Positions 1 to 8,462 of a DNA stretch of 36,720 bases are shown here, piece after piece. The stretch lies in NCBI GenBank assembly GCA_910586045.1, contig CAJUIH010000021.1:1-36720 (forward strand), in the 5' to 3' direction. The notes under the pieces are model-generated. The model had not been told where the DNA came from. It saw only the letters and a program-made list of their open reading frames with translations, and ran no database searches. Made by a program: the position numbers and the translations under genes. Within the stretch, counting starts at the first letter, position 1. Each line of letters opens with the position of its first letter. The DNA is from an uncultured Eubacterium sp. Its GTDB lineage: Bacteria; Bacillota; Clostridia; Lachnospirales; Lachnospiraceae.

Positions 1-26
1 AAAAATCAGAATGGAGGTGGAAAGCT

Positions 27-1214
27 ATGCGGTACCAACCAGAAAACGGACAGGAATTATGTGAGGCTGTAAGGCTGGCCCGTGACCTGATCCGCATCGA
101 GAGTACGAACCCGGGCGCCGGAGAGGGGAAAATGGAAGCGTATATCAGGGACTATTTAAGCGGCTGCGGGGCGCTGGTGCAGACACAAGAAGTGCTGCCG
201 CTGCGCAGTAATGTCATCGCGACCATTGAGGGGGCGTGTAAATCACCGATGCTGGTTTTTTCCTGCCATATGGATACCGTCGTATTCGGAAAAGACTGGT
301 CGCTGGATCCGCTGGGAGGGCAGATGAAAGAGGGCCGGTTATATGGGCGCGGTGCCTGTGATATGAAGTCCGGCCTTGCCTGTGCGCTTACGGTGTTTAA
401 AAAGACGGCTCTGGCTGTACAAAGCGGGCGGATCCGGTTAAAGTATCCTCTGCGTCTGCTATGTTCGGTCGATGAGGAGGGGCAGATGCGCGGGATTACC
501 CATGCGCTGTGCCAGGACATGGTAGGGGAAAAAGACTGGGTTCTCGACCTGGAACCTACGGACGGAGAAATCCAGATGGCGCATAAAGGACGGCTTTGGC
601 TGGAAATCCAGGTGCATGGGATTACGGCGCATGCCAGCAGGCCGGAGCAGGGTGCGGATGCAGTCGCTGCGGCTGCGGAAACCATCCATGAAATCCGCTC
701 TGTATTCCAGACATTTTCGCGGCACGAAAAGCTGGGAAGACCGACCGTTACATTTGGGCAGATACAGGGAGGCTACCAGCCTTATGTCGTGCCCGATGAA
801 TGCCGGATTTGGGCGGATCTGCGGCTTACGCCTCCGACAGACGACAGACAGGCGCTAAAAGCCGTAGACCAGGCTGTACAAACGGCCATGAAACAGATCC
901 CGGGAGTCCGAATCGAATATCAAATCACGGGAAACCGGCCTTATGTCGAAATCAATGAACAGTCGGTTCTTTTGGGGCATTTGCAAAAGGCGGTCTGCGA
1001 GGTGACCGGACAGAATCTGGAAGCTGGGGTTTTTCCAGGCTATACGGATTCCGCGGTAGTTTCCGGACTGCTTGGAAACCGGGAATGTATGTCCTATGGC
1101 CCGGGTGACTTAAAATATGCCCATAAACCGGATGAATTTGTGGAAATGAATGATATCGAACGCTGTGAGCGGGTATTGGAAGCGCTGATTTCCCGTATGC
1201 TCAAAGCAGTCTGA
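27..1214 (+). CDS. M20 family metallopeptidase (ArgE/DapE/carboxypeptidase G2-like)
   Basis: A 395-residue zinc-dependent amidohydrolase of the M20 family, which removes an acyl group or a terminal amino acid from a peptide-like substrate; the actual substrate cannot be told. Metal-site motifs are visible in order: SCHMDTV (His81, Asp83), GRGACDMKSG (Asp112), the catalytic VDEEG (Glu150/Glu151) and a late GPGD...AHKPDEF His. The middle part (about residues 190-300) fits the lid/dimerisation domain, and the length is normal for the family. The start is supported by GGAGGTGG at 13-20, six bases upstream. There is no signal peptide, so it should be cytoplasmic. The promoter is outside the window or within the first bases. 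The gene faces a reverse-strand gene and shares a terminator with it. Family confident, substrate unknown. Confidence 0.9.
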   Translation: MRYQPENGQELCEAVRLARDLIRIESTNPGAGEGKMEAYIRDYLSGCGALVQTQEVLPLRSNVIATIEGACKSPMLVFSCHMDTVVFGKDWSLDPLGGQMKEGRLYGRGACDMKSGLACALTVFKKTALAVQSGRIRLKYPLRLLCSVDEEGQMRGITHALCQDMVGEKDWVLDLEPTDGEIQMAHKGRLWLEIQVHGITAHASRPEQGADAVAAAAETIHEIRSVFQTFSRHEKLGRPTVTFGQIQGGYQPYVVPDECRIWADLRLTPPTDDRQALKAVDQAVQTAMKQIPGVRIEYQITGNRPYVEINEQSVLLGHLQKAVCEVTGQNLEAGVFPGYTDSAVVSGLLGNRECMSYGPGDLKYAHKPDEFVEMNDIERCERVLEALISRMLKAV

Positions 1215-1250
1215 AAAGCATGATCTGCGTAAAAAGCAATCATGCTTTTT
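1214..1250. terminator. Bidirectional terminator overlapping two stop codons
   Basis: A perfect 11-bp inverted repeat (AAAAGCATGAT at 1214-1224, ATCATGCTTTT at 1239-1249) with a 14-nt loop. Each arm is A-rich outside, giving a T-run at the 3' side on both strands. The stop codon of the M20 gene (1212-1214) and that of the reverse gene (1240-1242) both touch the stem, so one compact hairpin seems to end both convergent transcripts. Confidence 0.8.
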
Positions 1251-1776
1251 GCGGTACGGCAATTACTTTGCGGCTCTTAATAAAATAAAAACGGATCATA
1301 TCCGTATGTATCGCAAGCTGTACCCCGATTTCCAGCATTCTCCGGTTCAGCCGGTGATACATCGTTTTCGGCATCCATTCAATTCCGTCAATGTATTCCC
1401 GCTCCCTTGCGGTCAGTATGGAAAGCAGACCGGTAGTGGTGCCGAACGGACAGGAAATAAAAGAATGCGTTTCCCCATTTTCCTGTAAATGCGCAGAAAG
1501 GGCGTGATAAAGCTGTGTTTCATCCGCCGCAGGAAAAAAGACGGTCGACAGGCAGGCACAGGAAACAGGAAGTTCGTCAAGCAGTATGCCGGTTTCCATA
1601 AAATAACGGGTGGCTGTATGGCGCACTTTAGCAAACGGCGTCGGATAATCCAGCCGCTGCATAATCTGCGCCGTAGTAAACCCGGTATCTGCCAAGTGCC
1701 GGATTGCCCTGCCGCATGCCGCGTCATACGTAAAATCAGACAGGGCATCCTGAAAATAGGTTTGCTTTTCGTTCAT
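1240..1776 (-). CDS. Hypothetical protein with a possible N-terminal helix-turn-helix
   Basis: A 178-residue reverse-strand protein that I do not recognise. It has no signal peptide or membrane segment, is rich in His, Tyr, Arg and Met, and begins with a helical region (about residues 15-50) containing an alanine/glycine pattern that could be a helix-turn-helix (DTGFTTAQIMQRLDYP). The rest has no recognisable catalytic motif. The start ATG at 1776 follows a short GGTG-type Shine-Dalgarno. It is a single gene, divergent from punA and convergent with the M20 peptidase gene, sharing the terminator at 1214-1250. It is probably a real gene because it is flanked by a terminator and fills the gap, but a regulatory role is only a guess. 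Confidence 0.6.
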   Translation of the reverse strand: MNEKQTYFQDALSDFTYDAACGRAIRHLADTGFTTAQIMQRLDYPTPFAKVRHTATRYFMETGILLDELPVSCACLSTVFFPAADETQLYHALSAHLQENGETHSFISCPFGTTTGLLSILTAREREYIDGIEWMPKTMYHRLNRRMLEIGVQLAIHTDMIRFYFIKSRKVIAVPQKA

Positions 1777-1824
1777 TTTTCATCACCGTCCGTTAGTTAT
1801 CATTTATTATCCGTGTATTGATTC

Positions 1825-1852
1825 CTGACAGTGTCTTATGTTAGCATAGAAT
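1825..1852 (+). promoter_or_regulatory. Sigma-A type promoter for the punA-deoB-deoC operon
   Basis: CTGACA (1825-1830) and TAGAAT (1847-1852) are separated by 16 bp, each matching five of six consensus positions. Transcription would start near 1859, leaving a leader of about 60 nt, too short for a purine riboswitch. Seen by eye only. Confidence 0.55.
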
Positions 1853-1921
1853 AAAAGATCCTGCAAGGACGAAATCAGTACTGGCAGGGGCAAAAGGAAA
1901 ACAGAAAGGAATGTGGCGATT

Positions 1922-2734
1922 ATGTATCAAAAATTAACAACCTGTTTGCGCAGTGTAAGGGAAAAAATTGATTTTAAACCAGAAGTGGCGGTAGTTTTAG
2001 GATCCGGCCTGGGGGATTATGTGCAGCAAGTCCGGATCGAACAGACGATGGATTACGCGCAGATCAAAGGGTTTCCGGTATCGACCGTAAAGGGGCATAA
2101 AGGGCGTTTTGTGTTCGGGTATGTGAAAGAGGTCCCTGTCGTGATTATGCAGGGGCGCGTCCATTATTATGAAGGGTATCCGATGTCAGAGGTTGTGCTG
2201 CCAACCCGTCTGATGGGAATGCTGGGGGCAAAAAAAATTCTGTTGACGAATGCTGCAGGAGGCGTAAATCCGTCTTTTCAGCCGGGCGATTTTATGATGA
2301 TCACGGATCACATTACGACCGGAATCCCAAGCCCTTTGATCGGCCCGAATATCGATGAACTGGGTCCGAGGTTTCCGGATATGAGCGAGGTTTACAGCCG
2401 GCGGTTGCAGGATGTGATTCGGACGTGCGCGAAAGAGGGCGGGATAGACCTGAAAGAAGGGGTCTATGTACAGTTTAGCGGGCCGAATTACGAGACGCCG
2501 GCGGAAATCAGGCTTGCCCGGACATGGGGCGCGGATGCGGTCGGCATGAGTACGGCATGCGAAGCGGTGGCCGCCCGTCATATGGGGCTTGCGGTTTGCG
2601 GGATTTCCTGTATTACGAATATGGCGGCAGGGCTTTCAAACGAGAAATTAAGCCATGCGGAAGTGCAGGAGACAGCCGACCGTGTGGCAGCGTCCTTTCA
2701 GGAGCTTGTCACCCGAATCGTTGCGGCAATGTAA
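1922..2734 (+). CDS. punA: Purine nucleoside phosphorylase, class I (trimeric type)
   Basis: Phosphorolysis of inosine, guanosine and their deoxy forms to base plus (deoxy)ribose-1-phosphate, in the cytoplasm. The family signature is complete: VVLGSGLGDY phosphate loop, GHKGRF, GRVHYYEGYP, TNAAGGVN, SGPNYETPAE and GMSTACEAVAA followed by GISCITNMAAG. The Glu in NYETPAE and the Asn in TNMA are the usual 6-oxopurine-recognising residues, which favours inosine/guanosine over adenosine (established family knowledge). A GTG at 1913 would give three extra residues, but AGAAAGGA ends at 1910, so ATG 1922 is better spaced. The length of 270 residues is typical. First gene of a punA-deoB-deoC operon; the product feeds DeoB. 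Confidence 0.93.
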   Translation: MYQKLTTCLRSVREKIDFKPEVAVVLGSGLGDYVQQVRIEQTMDYAQIKGFPVSTVKGHKGRFVFGYVKEVPVVIMQGRVHYYEGYPMSEVVLPTRLMGMLGAKKILLTNAAGGVNPSFQPGDFMMITDHITTGIPSPLIGPNIDELGPRFPDMSEVYSRRLQDVIRTCAKEGGIDLKEGVYVQFSGPNYETPAEIRLARTWGADAVGMSTACEAVAARHMGLAVCGISCITNMAAGLSNEKLSHAEVQETADRVAASFQELVTRIVAAM

Positions 2735-2790
2735 TCGGTTGAATTGCCAAAAAGGCAAGGTTGTAAAAAAGGAGTAAAGGAAAGGGTTTT

Positions 2791-3978
2791 ATGAAAAATT
2801 ATAAACGGATTTTTACGATTGTGATCGATTCTCTAGGGGCGGGGGCATTGCCGGACGCGGCTGATTATGGGGATGCGGGAACGGATACGCTGGGGTCTGT
2901 TTCCAGGTCTGTCGATACGTTTGTGATCCCGCATCTTCAAAAATTAGGGCTTGCGAATCTGCATCCCCTGAAACAAGTGGCGGCTGTGGAAAAACCGCTT
3001 GGACGGTTTGCTTATTTAAACGAAGCAAGTACCGGAAAAGATACGATGACCGGACATTGGGAAATGATGGGGCTTATCGTTACAAAGCCGTTTCGGACAT
3101 TTACAAAAACAGGGTTTCCCAAAGAGCTTCTGGAAGAATTGTCCGCCAGGACAGGCCGGGTGATTATCGGCAATAAGAGCGCCAGCGGAACGGAAATACT
3201 GGAGGAACTGGGCGAAGAAGAAATTGCGACCGGGCATATGATTGTGTATACGTCGGCGGACTCCGTCCTACAGATCTGCGGGAATGAAGAAACGTTTGGA
3301 TTGGAAGAATTATACCACTGCTGTGAAATTGCCCGTGAGATTACGCAAAAGGACGAATGGAAAGTCGGGCGCGTGATCGCAAGGCCGTATATCGGAAAGA
3401 AAAAGGGAGAGTTTCAAAGGACAAGCAACCGCCATGATTATGCGGTAAAACCATATGGAAAAACGGTGCTCAATGCGTTAAAGGACGCGGGTTTGGATGT
3501 GATTTCTGTCGGAAAAATCGCTGATATTTTTGACGGGGAAGGGCTGACGGAATCGAATAAATCCAAAAGTTCCGTGCATGGCATGGAGCAGACGATCGAA
3601 ATCGCGAAACGGGATTTTCACGGGCTGTGTTATGTGAACCTTGTGGACTTTGACGCTTTATGGGGGCATCGGCGGGATCCGCAAGGCTATGCGCGCGAAA
3701 TAGAAAAATTTGATCAAAAGCTTGGAGAATTGCTGGCATTGCTTGGGGAAGATGATTTATTACTGCTTACCGCGGATCATGGAAACGATCCGACGCATAC
3801 CGGAACAGACCATACAAGGGAGCGGGTTCCGCTTCTCGCCTATTCTCCGGCCATGAAATACGGCAAACGATTGCAAGACGCGCCGACGTTCGCGGTAATT
3901 GGCGCTACCATTGCGGAAAATTTTGGAGTTGAAATGCCAAAAGGTACGGTAGGGACGTCTATATTAGGCCAGCTATAA
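2791..3978 (+). CDS. deoB: Phosphopentomutase
   Basis: Interconverts (deoxy)ribose-1-phosphate and 5-phosphate, linking PNP to DeoC or to the pentose phosphate pathway. It is an alkaline-phosphatase-superfamily metalloenzyme, 395 residues, normal length. Asp13 in IVIDSLGAGALPDA is an N-terminal metal ligand; GKDTMTGHWEMMG holds the phosphorylated Thr (Thr85 by position); LTADHGNDPTHTGTDHTRE near residues 325-345 supplies the Asp/His dimetal ligands. The middle part (about 100-215) fits the cap domain. Start ATG follows AAGGAAAGGG. It lies 56 nt after punA, with a small hairpin (TTGCC...GGCAA) between them, probably too weak to terminate. Confidence 0.95.
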   Translation: MKNYKRIFTIVIDSLGAGALPDAADYGDAGTDTLGSVSRSVDTFVIPHLQKLGLANLHPLKQVAAVEKPLGRFAYLNEASTGKDTMTGHWEMMGLIVTKPFRTFTKTGFPKELLEELSARTGRVIIGNKSASGTEILEELGEEEIATGHMIVYTSADSVLQICGNEETFGLEELYHCCEIAREITQKDEWKVGRVIARPYIGKKKGEFQRTSNRHDYAVKPYGKTVLNALKDAGLDVISVGKIADIFDGEGLTESNKSKSSVHGMEQTIEIAKRDFHGLCYVNLVDFDALWGHRRDPQGYAREIEKFDQKLGELLALLGEDDLLLLTADHGNDPTHTGTDHTRERVPLLAYSPAMKYGKRLQDAPTFAVIGATIAENFGVEMPKGTVGTSILGQL

Positions 3979-4035
3979 AGGAATAAGCTGTGCAAACGGA
4001 TGAAAAAGACGCAGAAAAAACCAGAAAGGAAGATT

Positions 4036-4698
4036 ATGGACAAAAAGGATATTTTAAACGTGGTAGACCACACACTGCTTGCGCAGACAGCGACATGGGA
4101 GGAAATCCGCCGGATTTTAGATGACGCGGTGCATTACCAGACGGCATCCGCCTGTATACCTGCGGCATATGTAAAGCAGGCTGCGGAATATGTAAAAGGG
4201 AAGCTGCCGATTTGTACGGTCATCGGTTTTCCAAACGGATACAGTACAACAGACGTAAAAGTGTATGAAACAAAAGACGCCATTCAAAACGGGGCGTCGG
4301 AAATCGATATGGTGATCTGCATTGGCTTTTTGAAAGAAAAAAGGTATGCGCAGGTGGAAGAGGAAATCCGCCGGGTTCATGAAGCATGCGACGGAAAGAT
4401 ATTGAAAGTCATTGTGGAAACCTGCCTGCTTACGGAAGAAGAAAAAATAAAAATATGTGAGATAGTAACAAACGCGGGCGCGGAATACATCAAGACATCG
4501 ACCGGTTTTTCACAGGCAGGGGCGACGTTTGCGGACGTAAAGCTGATGCGCGCACAGGTCGGAGCAAATGTAAAAATCAAAGCGGCCGGCGGCATTTCTT
4601 CCTTTGCCGACGCGGAAGCGTTTCTGCGTCTGGGCGCGGACCGTCTGGGTACCAGCAGGTTGGTTAAGCTGGTCAAAGAGCAGGAAAATGAAAGGTAA
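4036..4698 (+). CDS. deoC: Deoxyribose-phosphate aldolase
   Basis: Cleaves 2-deoxyribose-5-phosphate to glyceraldehyde-3-phosphate and acetaldehyde by a Schiff-base class I aldolase mechanism. Visible hallmarks are VVDHTLL at the N terminus, VIGFPNG, YIKTSTGFS (Schiff-base Lys) and KIKAAGGIS (second Lys), in a TIM barrel of 220 residues. An in-frame ATG at 4000 would add 12 Lys/Arg-rich residues, but AAAGGA at 4025-4030 sits five bases before ATG 4036, so the latter is chosen. Third and last gene of the nucleoside salvage operon; a hairpin repeat follows and likely terminates the transcript. Confidence 0.95.
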   Translation: MDKKDILNVVDHTLLAQTATWEEIRRILDDAVHYQTASACIPAAYVKQAAEYVKGKLPICTVIGFPNGYSTTDVKVYETKDAIQNGASEIDMVICIGFLKEKRYAQVEEEIRRVHEACDGKILKVIVETCLLTEEEKIKICEIVTNAGAEYIKTSTGFSQAGATFADVKLMRAQVGANVKIKAAGGISSFADAEAFLRLGADRLGTSRLVKLVKEQENER

Positions 4699-4754
4699 AG
4701 ACAGATCGAAAGTCTATTGGAGCCGTGCATTAGAATAGCCGCTGTACAAAAAGG

Positions 4755-4852
4755 GTTGCCATACTAAGAAAAATACAGCAAATATAGTAGTTTGAAATTT
4801 TAAGACCTGCTATATCTGGTCTGTATTTTGCTTATGCGGCAGCTCTTTTTTT
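4755..4852. repeat. Long hairpin repeat, copy A (terminator of deoC)
   Basis: Arms at 4755-4778 and 4821-4843 pair over about 23 bp with one bulge, and an inner helix pairs ATATAGTAG (4782-4790) with CTGCTATAT (4807-4815). A run of T at 4845-4852 follows, so on the forward strand it can act as an intrinsic terminator for deoC. The same design, with stretches of identical sequence (GCTGCCGCA and AAAATACAG), recurs in opposite orientation at 24334-24433. It is therefore a dispersed repeat, not a simple terminator. Family name unknown. Confidence 0.7.
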
Positions 4853-4873
4853 GTGAATTTTAGGAAAAAAATC

Positions 4874-4902
4874 TTGCCAAAAAGAAATAAATATGATATC
4901 AT
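4874..4902 (+). promoter_or_regulatory. Sigma-A type promoter for the SPFH gene
   Basis: TTGCCA (4874-4879) and TATCAT (4897-4902) are 17 bp apart. The -10 region overlaps a small inverted repeat GATAT-N7-ATATC (4895-4911) that could be an operator. Confidence 0.55.
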
Positions 4903-4932
4903 TTTAATATCAAAAAGAAAGGGGTTGGTATT

Positions 4933-5931
4933 ATGAAAGAAAAAACATTAGAAATCGGAAAAAACGGCATGGCTGTTTTGCTGCTTTCCATAGCGCTGTA
5001 TCTTGCTTCGATTGCGGCGATCGTGTTAGGGGTAAGGAATGATCTGCCGGCAGCTTTAGGAGTGGGGGTGTTTGTATTTTGTACGACGTGGATCCTCTGG
5101 CCGGGCCTAAAAATACTCGGGCCGCAGGAAGCGCTGGTGCTGACATTATTTGGGAAATATGCGGGTACGCTAAAAGGGCCGGGCTTTTATTTTGTAAACC
5201 CATTCTGCATATCGGTAAACCCGGCGGCAAAGACAAGGCTGAAACAAAGCGGCAACGTGAACGGCGCAGGCAATTCCAATCGTGATACGTTTACAGCGAT
5301 GGTACAGGCGCAGGATTCCAAAAAAATATCGTTAAAAATTATGACATTGGACAATAACCGCCAGAAAATCAATGATTGCCTTGGCAATCCGGTAGAAATC
5401 GGAATAGCGGTAATCTGGCGGATCAGTGACACGGCGCGGGCAGTATTTCATGTAGATAATTATAAAGAGTTTTTATCCCTCCAATGTGACAGCGCCCTTC
5501 GAAATATTGTAAGGCTGTATCCGTACGATGTGGCGCAAAATGTAGATACAACCGGCGATGGGATTGCTGACGACGGCAGCCTGCGCGGATCGAGTGAAAT
5601 GGTTGCGGTCCGGATTCGGGATGAGATACAAAACCGGGTGCAGGAAGCCGGGATCGAGATTATCGACGCGCGTATTACCCACCTTGCGTATGCGCCTGAA
5701 ATTGCGGCGGTTATGCTTCAGCGCCAGCAGGCTTCAGCCATTATAGACGCAAGAAAGATGATTGTGGACGGCGCGGTCGGTATGGTGGAGATGGCGCTGG
5801 ACCATTTAAACGAGAGCCAGCTTGTGACACTGGATGAGGAACGCAAAGCTGCTATGGTGTCCAATCTGCTGGTCGTGCTCTGCGGCAGTCATGACGTACA
5901 GCCGGTTGTCAATTCGGGCAGCCTGTATTAA
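4933..5931 (+). CDS. SPFH/Band 7 domain membrane protein (stomatin/prohibitin-like)
   Basis: A 332-residue SPFH protein anchored by two hydrophobic segments near the N terminus (about residues 13-35 and 38-56), followed by the Band 7 domain (about 60-290). Typical elements are GPGFYFVNPF, the strand-rich KKISLKIMTLDNN...GNPVEIGIAVIWRI, and the helical end VQEAGIEIIDARITHLAYAPEIAAVMLQRQQASAIIDARKM. SPFH proteins form membrane scaffolds; the client here is unknown. The start follows AAAGGGG with a 10-nt spacer. The stop lies eight bases before the small ribbon-helix-helix gene, so the two look translationally coupled. Nothing suggests a NfeD partner. Confidence 0.85.
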   Translation: MKEKTLEIGKNGMAVLLLSIALYLASIAAIVLGVRNDLPAALGVGVFVFCTTWILWPGLKILGPQEALVLTLFGKYAGTLKGPGFYFVNPFCISVNPAAKTRLKQSGNVNGAGNSNRDTFTAMVQAQDSKKISLKIMTLDNNRQKINDCLGNPVEIGIAVIWRISDTARAVFHVDNYKEFLSLQCDSALRNIVRLYPYDVAQNVDTTGDGIADDGSLRGSSEMVAVRIRDEIQNRVQEAGIEIIDARITHLAYAPEIAAVMLQRQQASAIIDARKMIVDGAVGMVEMALDHLNESQLVTLDEERKAAMVSNLLVVLCGSHDVQPVVNSGSLY

Positions 5932-5939
5932 ATGAGCCT

Positions 5940-6143
5940 ATGGCGGAGCAAACAAAAAAACAGATACCGCTGCGTCTTTCCAAAAAACTATACGATGCGA
6001 TTGCAGCTTGGGCAGAAGATGATTTCCGTTCGGTAAATGGGCAGATTGAATATCTATTGTCAGAATGCGTCAGGCAGCGGAAAAAAGACGGGAAATATGT
6101 GCCGGATGAACTGGATGTACCTCCCAAATTAGATCTTCATTAA
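5940..6143 (+). CDS. Small Arc-like ribbon-helix-helix protein
   Basis: A 67-residue protein with an Arc/MetJ-style pattern: a short strand (QIPLRLS), then two helices (KKLYDAIAAWAEDD and SVNGQIEYLLSECVRQRKK), then a polar tail. Such proteins bind DNA as dimers; here the target is unknown and could be the SPFH promoter with its GATAT/ATATC repeat (inference). No clear Shine-Dalgarno is visible and the ATG follows the SPFH stop by eight bases, so translation probably depends on the upstream gene. No toxin partner is seen, so a toxin-antitoxin role is not supported. Confidence 0.75.
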   Translation: MAEQTKKQIPLRLSKKLYDAIAAWAEDDFRSVNGQIEYLLSECVRQRKKDGKYVPDELDVPPKLDLH

Positions 6144-6161
6144 ATTACATTCACATAGGAT

Positions 6162-6213
6162 GGCAGCAATGGGCGTTGCCTGTGTCTGATCCCGAAAGGC
6201 AAGGATTGCTGCC
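6162..6213. other. Nested hairpin between the SPFH pair and the MCP gene
   Basis: GGCAGCAAT (6162-6170) pairs with ATTGCTGCC (6205-6213), and inside it TTGCCT (6176-6181) pairs with AGGCAA (6197-6202). No T-run follows, so it is a poor intrinsic terminator on its own. It lies just upstream of the MCP promoter and may end the previous transcript or stabilise its 3' end. Confidence 0.5.
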
Positions 6214-6220
6214 TAATAAA

Positions 6221-6249
6221 TTGACTTCTATCAGAAATCAGGTTATAAT
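6221..6249 (+). promoter_or_regulatory. Near-consensus sigma-A promoter for the MCP gene
   Basis: TTGACT (6221-6226) and TATAAT (6244-6249) are separated by exactly 17 bp. Transcription would begin near 6256, giving a leader of about 40 nt. This predicts a strongly expressed transcript, which may continue into the PRTase-TRSP gene 28 nt after the MCP stop. Confidence 0.8.
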
Positions 6250-6295
6250 TGGAATGTATTGGCAATAAAAATGATAGAATAATGGGAGAGAATGT

Positions 6296-8434
6296 ATGCT
6301 ACACAGGGAAAAGAACGCTAAGGCAAAAGAGACCGACAGCAGCCTTAGCAAAAAGATTATTTCGAAAATGGCGTTGATTACAGCCGGTATTTTTTTGCTG
6401 ACTATTTTGATGTCTGCTTTTCTTGCAGCAAGGTCACTCATTGAGGCAAACCGGGATAAGATGGCTGCGGTTGCCTATGAAAATGCGTTTTTAGTTGCAA
6501 ATGATATTGAAAACGCTTATGGAAAGGTCGTTGGGTTTGCCGGTTCTCTGCGGAATATTTCCGCGTTGGATCCAACGGAGCAAAGGGATGCGATTGACCG
6601 GGCGCTGGTCGGTCTTTTGGAGAGCGGCGGCGGTTATCCGACTGCTTTTGCGTATTTTGAACAAAACGCGATTGCGGATGCGAATGGAGAGCCTTACAGC
6701 GTTCATCATAGGGATATTGCGTATGAGTCGGTCGTATATCCGAATGAAGCGAACACAGAGTATGTATTTGAAAAGCATGAGGATGCGTTTGATAATTATA
6801 CAAAAGAGTATTATATGCAGATCAAAGAAACCGGACAGCCTTATGTGATGGATCCCTATGTCTATGAATTGATGGGAAAAAACATTATGATGATCAGCAT
6901 CATTGCGCCGGTCTTTGACGCGCAGGGCGAATTTTTAGGTGTTACCGGCGTGGACGTGGCGCTTGACCATATGCAGGAACAGCTTTTGGTCAGTACGGAC
7001 TATAAGACGGCGCACCTTGTAGCGTTGGCCGAGGACGGGACGGTTTTGGTCGATTCGGCAGACAGTGGGAAAGTCGGGCAGGCGGCTTCGGATACCGGGT
7101 ATGAAAAGCTGGCCGCATATGCGCAGAACGTGAGTGCTATGGCGGAGGGAGATAAAGAGAACAGCCGTTTTCTTATAAATAAGGGCAAAAATTATGGCAC
7201 GGGGAAAAACGGGATGTCTGTCTCGATTCCACTGACGATAAGCGGGAAGACCAAATGGACGTTACATATGGCGATCAACAGCAGTGAATTTTACTGGGCG
7301 ATTTTGGAAAGTACCGGAAAATTGACATTTATCGTAGTCCTTTTGGGAATTGTACTTCTTCATACGATGAACCGTATGATTAAGCGTTTCCTGGAACCGG
7401 TACAGGTGATTACCGATGAGGCGTCGCGGCTCGAAGCGGGGGACTTGAATATTCATATTGATATCCAGTCAAAGGATGAGCTGGGTCGTCTGGCACAGGC
7501 GTTTAATCATATCAGCACAACGATGAGCAGCTATGTGGAGGATATTTCTTCACAGCTTTCAAAGATGGCAGAAAATCATATGGACATTGAGATCACGCAG
7601 AATTATATTGGTGATTTTATTCCGATCCAGGCATCGATAGAGAAAATCTCACAGTCGCTGAATGAAACACTGCATGAGATTGTACGTTCCGCGGATGAGG
7701 TTTCGACCAGTTCCGAGCACGTTTCAGGCGGCGCGCAGGATCTTTCGGACGGTGCGTCCGAACAGGCGGCGGCAGTAGAGCAGCTTGCGTTTTCGATCGA
7801 AAGCCTGTCGCAGGATGTGGCCGGCAACGCCAAAGACGCGCAGACGGCAAATGAAGCGGTAACTGCGGTTGTGGGAAAAATCCGGGACAGCAACCAGGAA
7901 ATGGAACATTTAATCGAAGCAATGTCAAAAATCAGCCAGTCTTCCGGTGAAATTGAAAAGATCGTGAAAACGATCGAAGATATCGCGGAGCAGACAAATC
8001 TGCTTTCGTTAAATGCTTCCATTGAAGCGGCAAGGGCTGGAGAAGCCGGAAAGGGGTTTGCGGTTGTGGCCGATGAAATTCGCGAGCTGGCATCAAAGAG
8101 CGCACAGGCGGTGAACCAGACAGCCGATTTAATCCGGACTTCCCAGGATGCAGTGGAAAACGGGATTGAAATAGCGGATCATACGGCGCAGTCTCTTGTG
8201 GGGGTTGTAAACGGTTCCGAAGAAGTACTCGGATTTATGGATAAAATCAGCGATGCTTCCCAAAACCAGAAAGCCGTACTGGAACGGCTGGCCGAGCATG
8301 TGGATGCCATCAGCAGCGTTGTCCAGTCCAATTCCGCGGCGGCACAAAACAGCGCGGAAACAAGCGCGGAATTATCCGGACAGTCAAAACGGCTGCATGA
8401 GCTGGTAAATCGGTTTCATTTAAAAAAGATTTAA
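6296..8434 (+). CDS. Methyl-accepting chemotaxis protein with dCache sensor
   Basis: A 712-residue transmembrane chemoreceptor: cytoplasmic Lys-rich start, TM1 (about 24-46), extracellular dCache-type ligand domain (about 50-330, with the QPYVMDPYVYELMG and FLGVTGVDVALD stretches usual for Cache), TM2 (342-359), HAMP (360-415) and a long helical signalling domain. The conserved hairpin tip, EQTNLLSLNASIEAARAGE followed by GKGFAVVADEIRELA, lies near residues 563-600 and should bind CheA/CheW. The ligand is not deducible. The start ATG 6296 has GGGAGAG five bases before it; an overlapping ATG at 6292 is in another frame. No other chemotaxis gene is near. No terminator separates it from the downstream PRTase gene. 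Confidence 0.93.
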   Translation: MLHREKNAKAKETDSSLSKKIISKMALITAGIFLLTILMSAFLAARSLIEANRDKMAAVAYENAFLVANDIENAYGKVVGFAGSLRNISALDPTEQRDAIDRALVGLLESGGGYPTAFAYFEQNAIADANGEPYSVHHRDIAYESVVYPNEANTEYVFEKHEDAFDNYTKEYYMQIKETGQPYVMDPYVYELMGKNIMMISIIAPVFDAQGEFLGVTGVDVALDHMQEQLLVSTDYKTAHLVALAEDGTVLVDSADSGKVGQAASDTGYEKLAAYAQNVSAMAEGDKENSRFLINKGKNYGTGKNGMSVSIPLTISGKTKWTLHMAINSSEFYWAILESTGKLTFIVVLLGIVLLHTMNRMIKRFLEPVQVITDEASRLEAGDLNIHIDIQSKDELGRLAQAFNHISTTMSSYVEDISSQLSKMAENHMDIEITQNYIGDFIPIQASIEKISQSLNETLHEIVRSADEVSTSSEHVSGGAQDLSDGASEQAAAVEQLAFSIESLSQDVAGNAKDAQTANEAVTAVVGKIRDSNQEMEHLIEAMSKISQSSGEIEKIVKTIEDIAEQTNLLSLNASIEAARAGEAGKGFAVVADEIRELASKSAQAVNQTADLIRTSQDAVENGIEIADHTAQSLVGVVNGSEEVLGFMDKISDASQNQKAVLERLAEHVDAISSVVQSNSAAAQNSAETSAELSGQSKRLHELVNRFHLKKI

Positions 8435-8462
8435 ATTTTAATGATCAGGGGGCGGTTTGTTG

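Noticed and set aside
152..685. Open frame of 177 codons on the reverse strand opposite the M20 gene
   Set aside because: Composition is Ser/Pro/Cys/Arg rich with no domain and no ribosome site; it is fully inside a well-supported gene.
1853..1921. Possible purine riboswitch before punA
   Set aside because: The leader is about 60 nt and lacks the expected three-way junction pairs.
2734..2790. TTGCC/GGCAA mini-hairpin between punA and deoB
   Set aside because: Too short to be a real terminator; the genes fit one operon.
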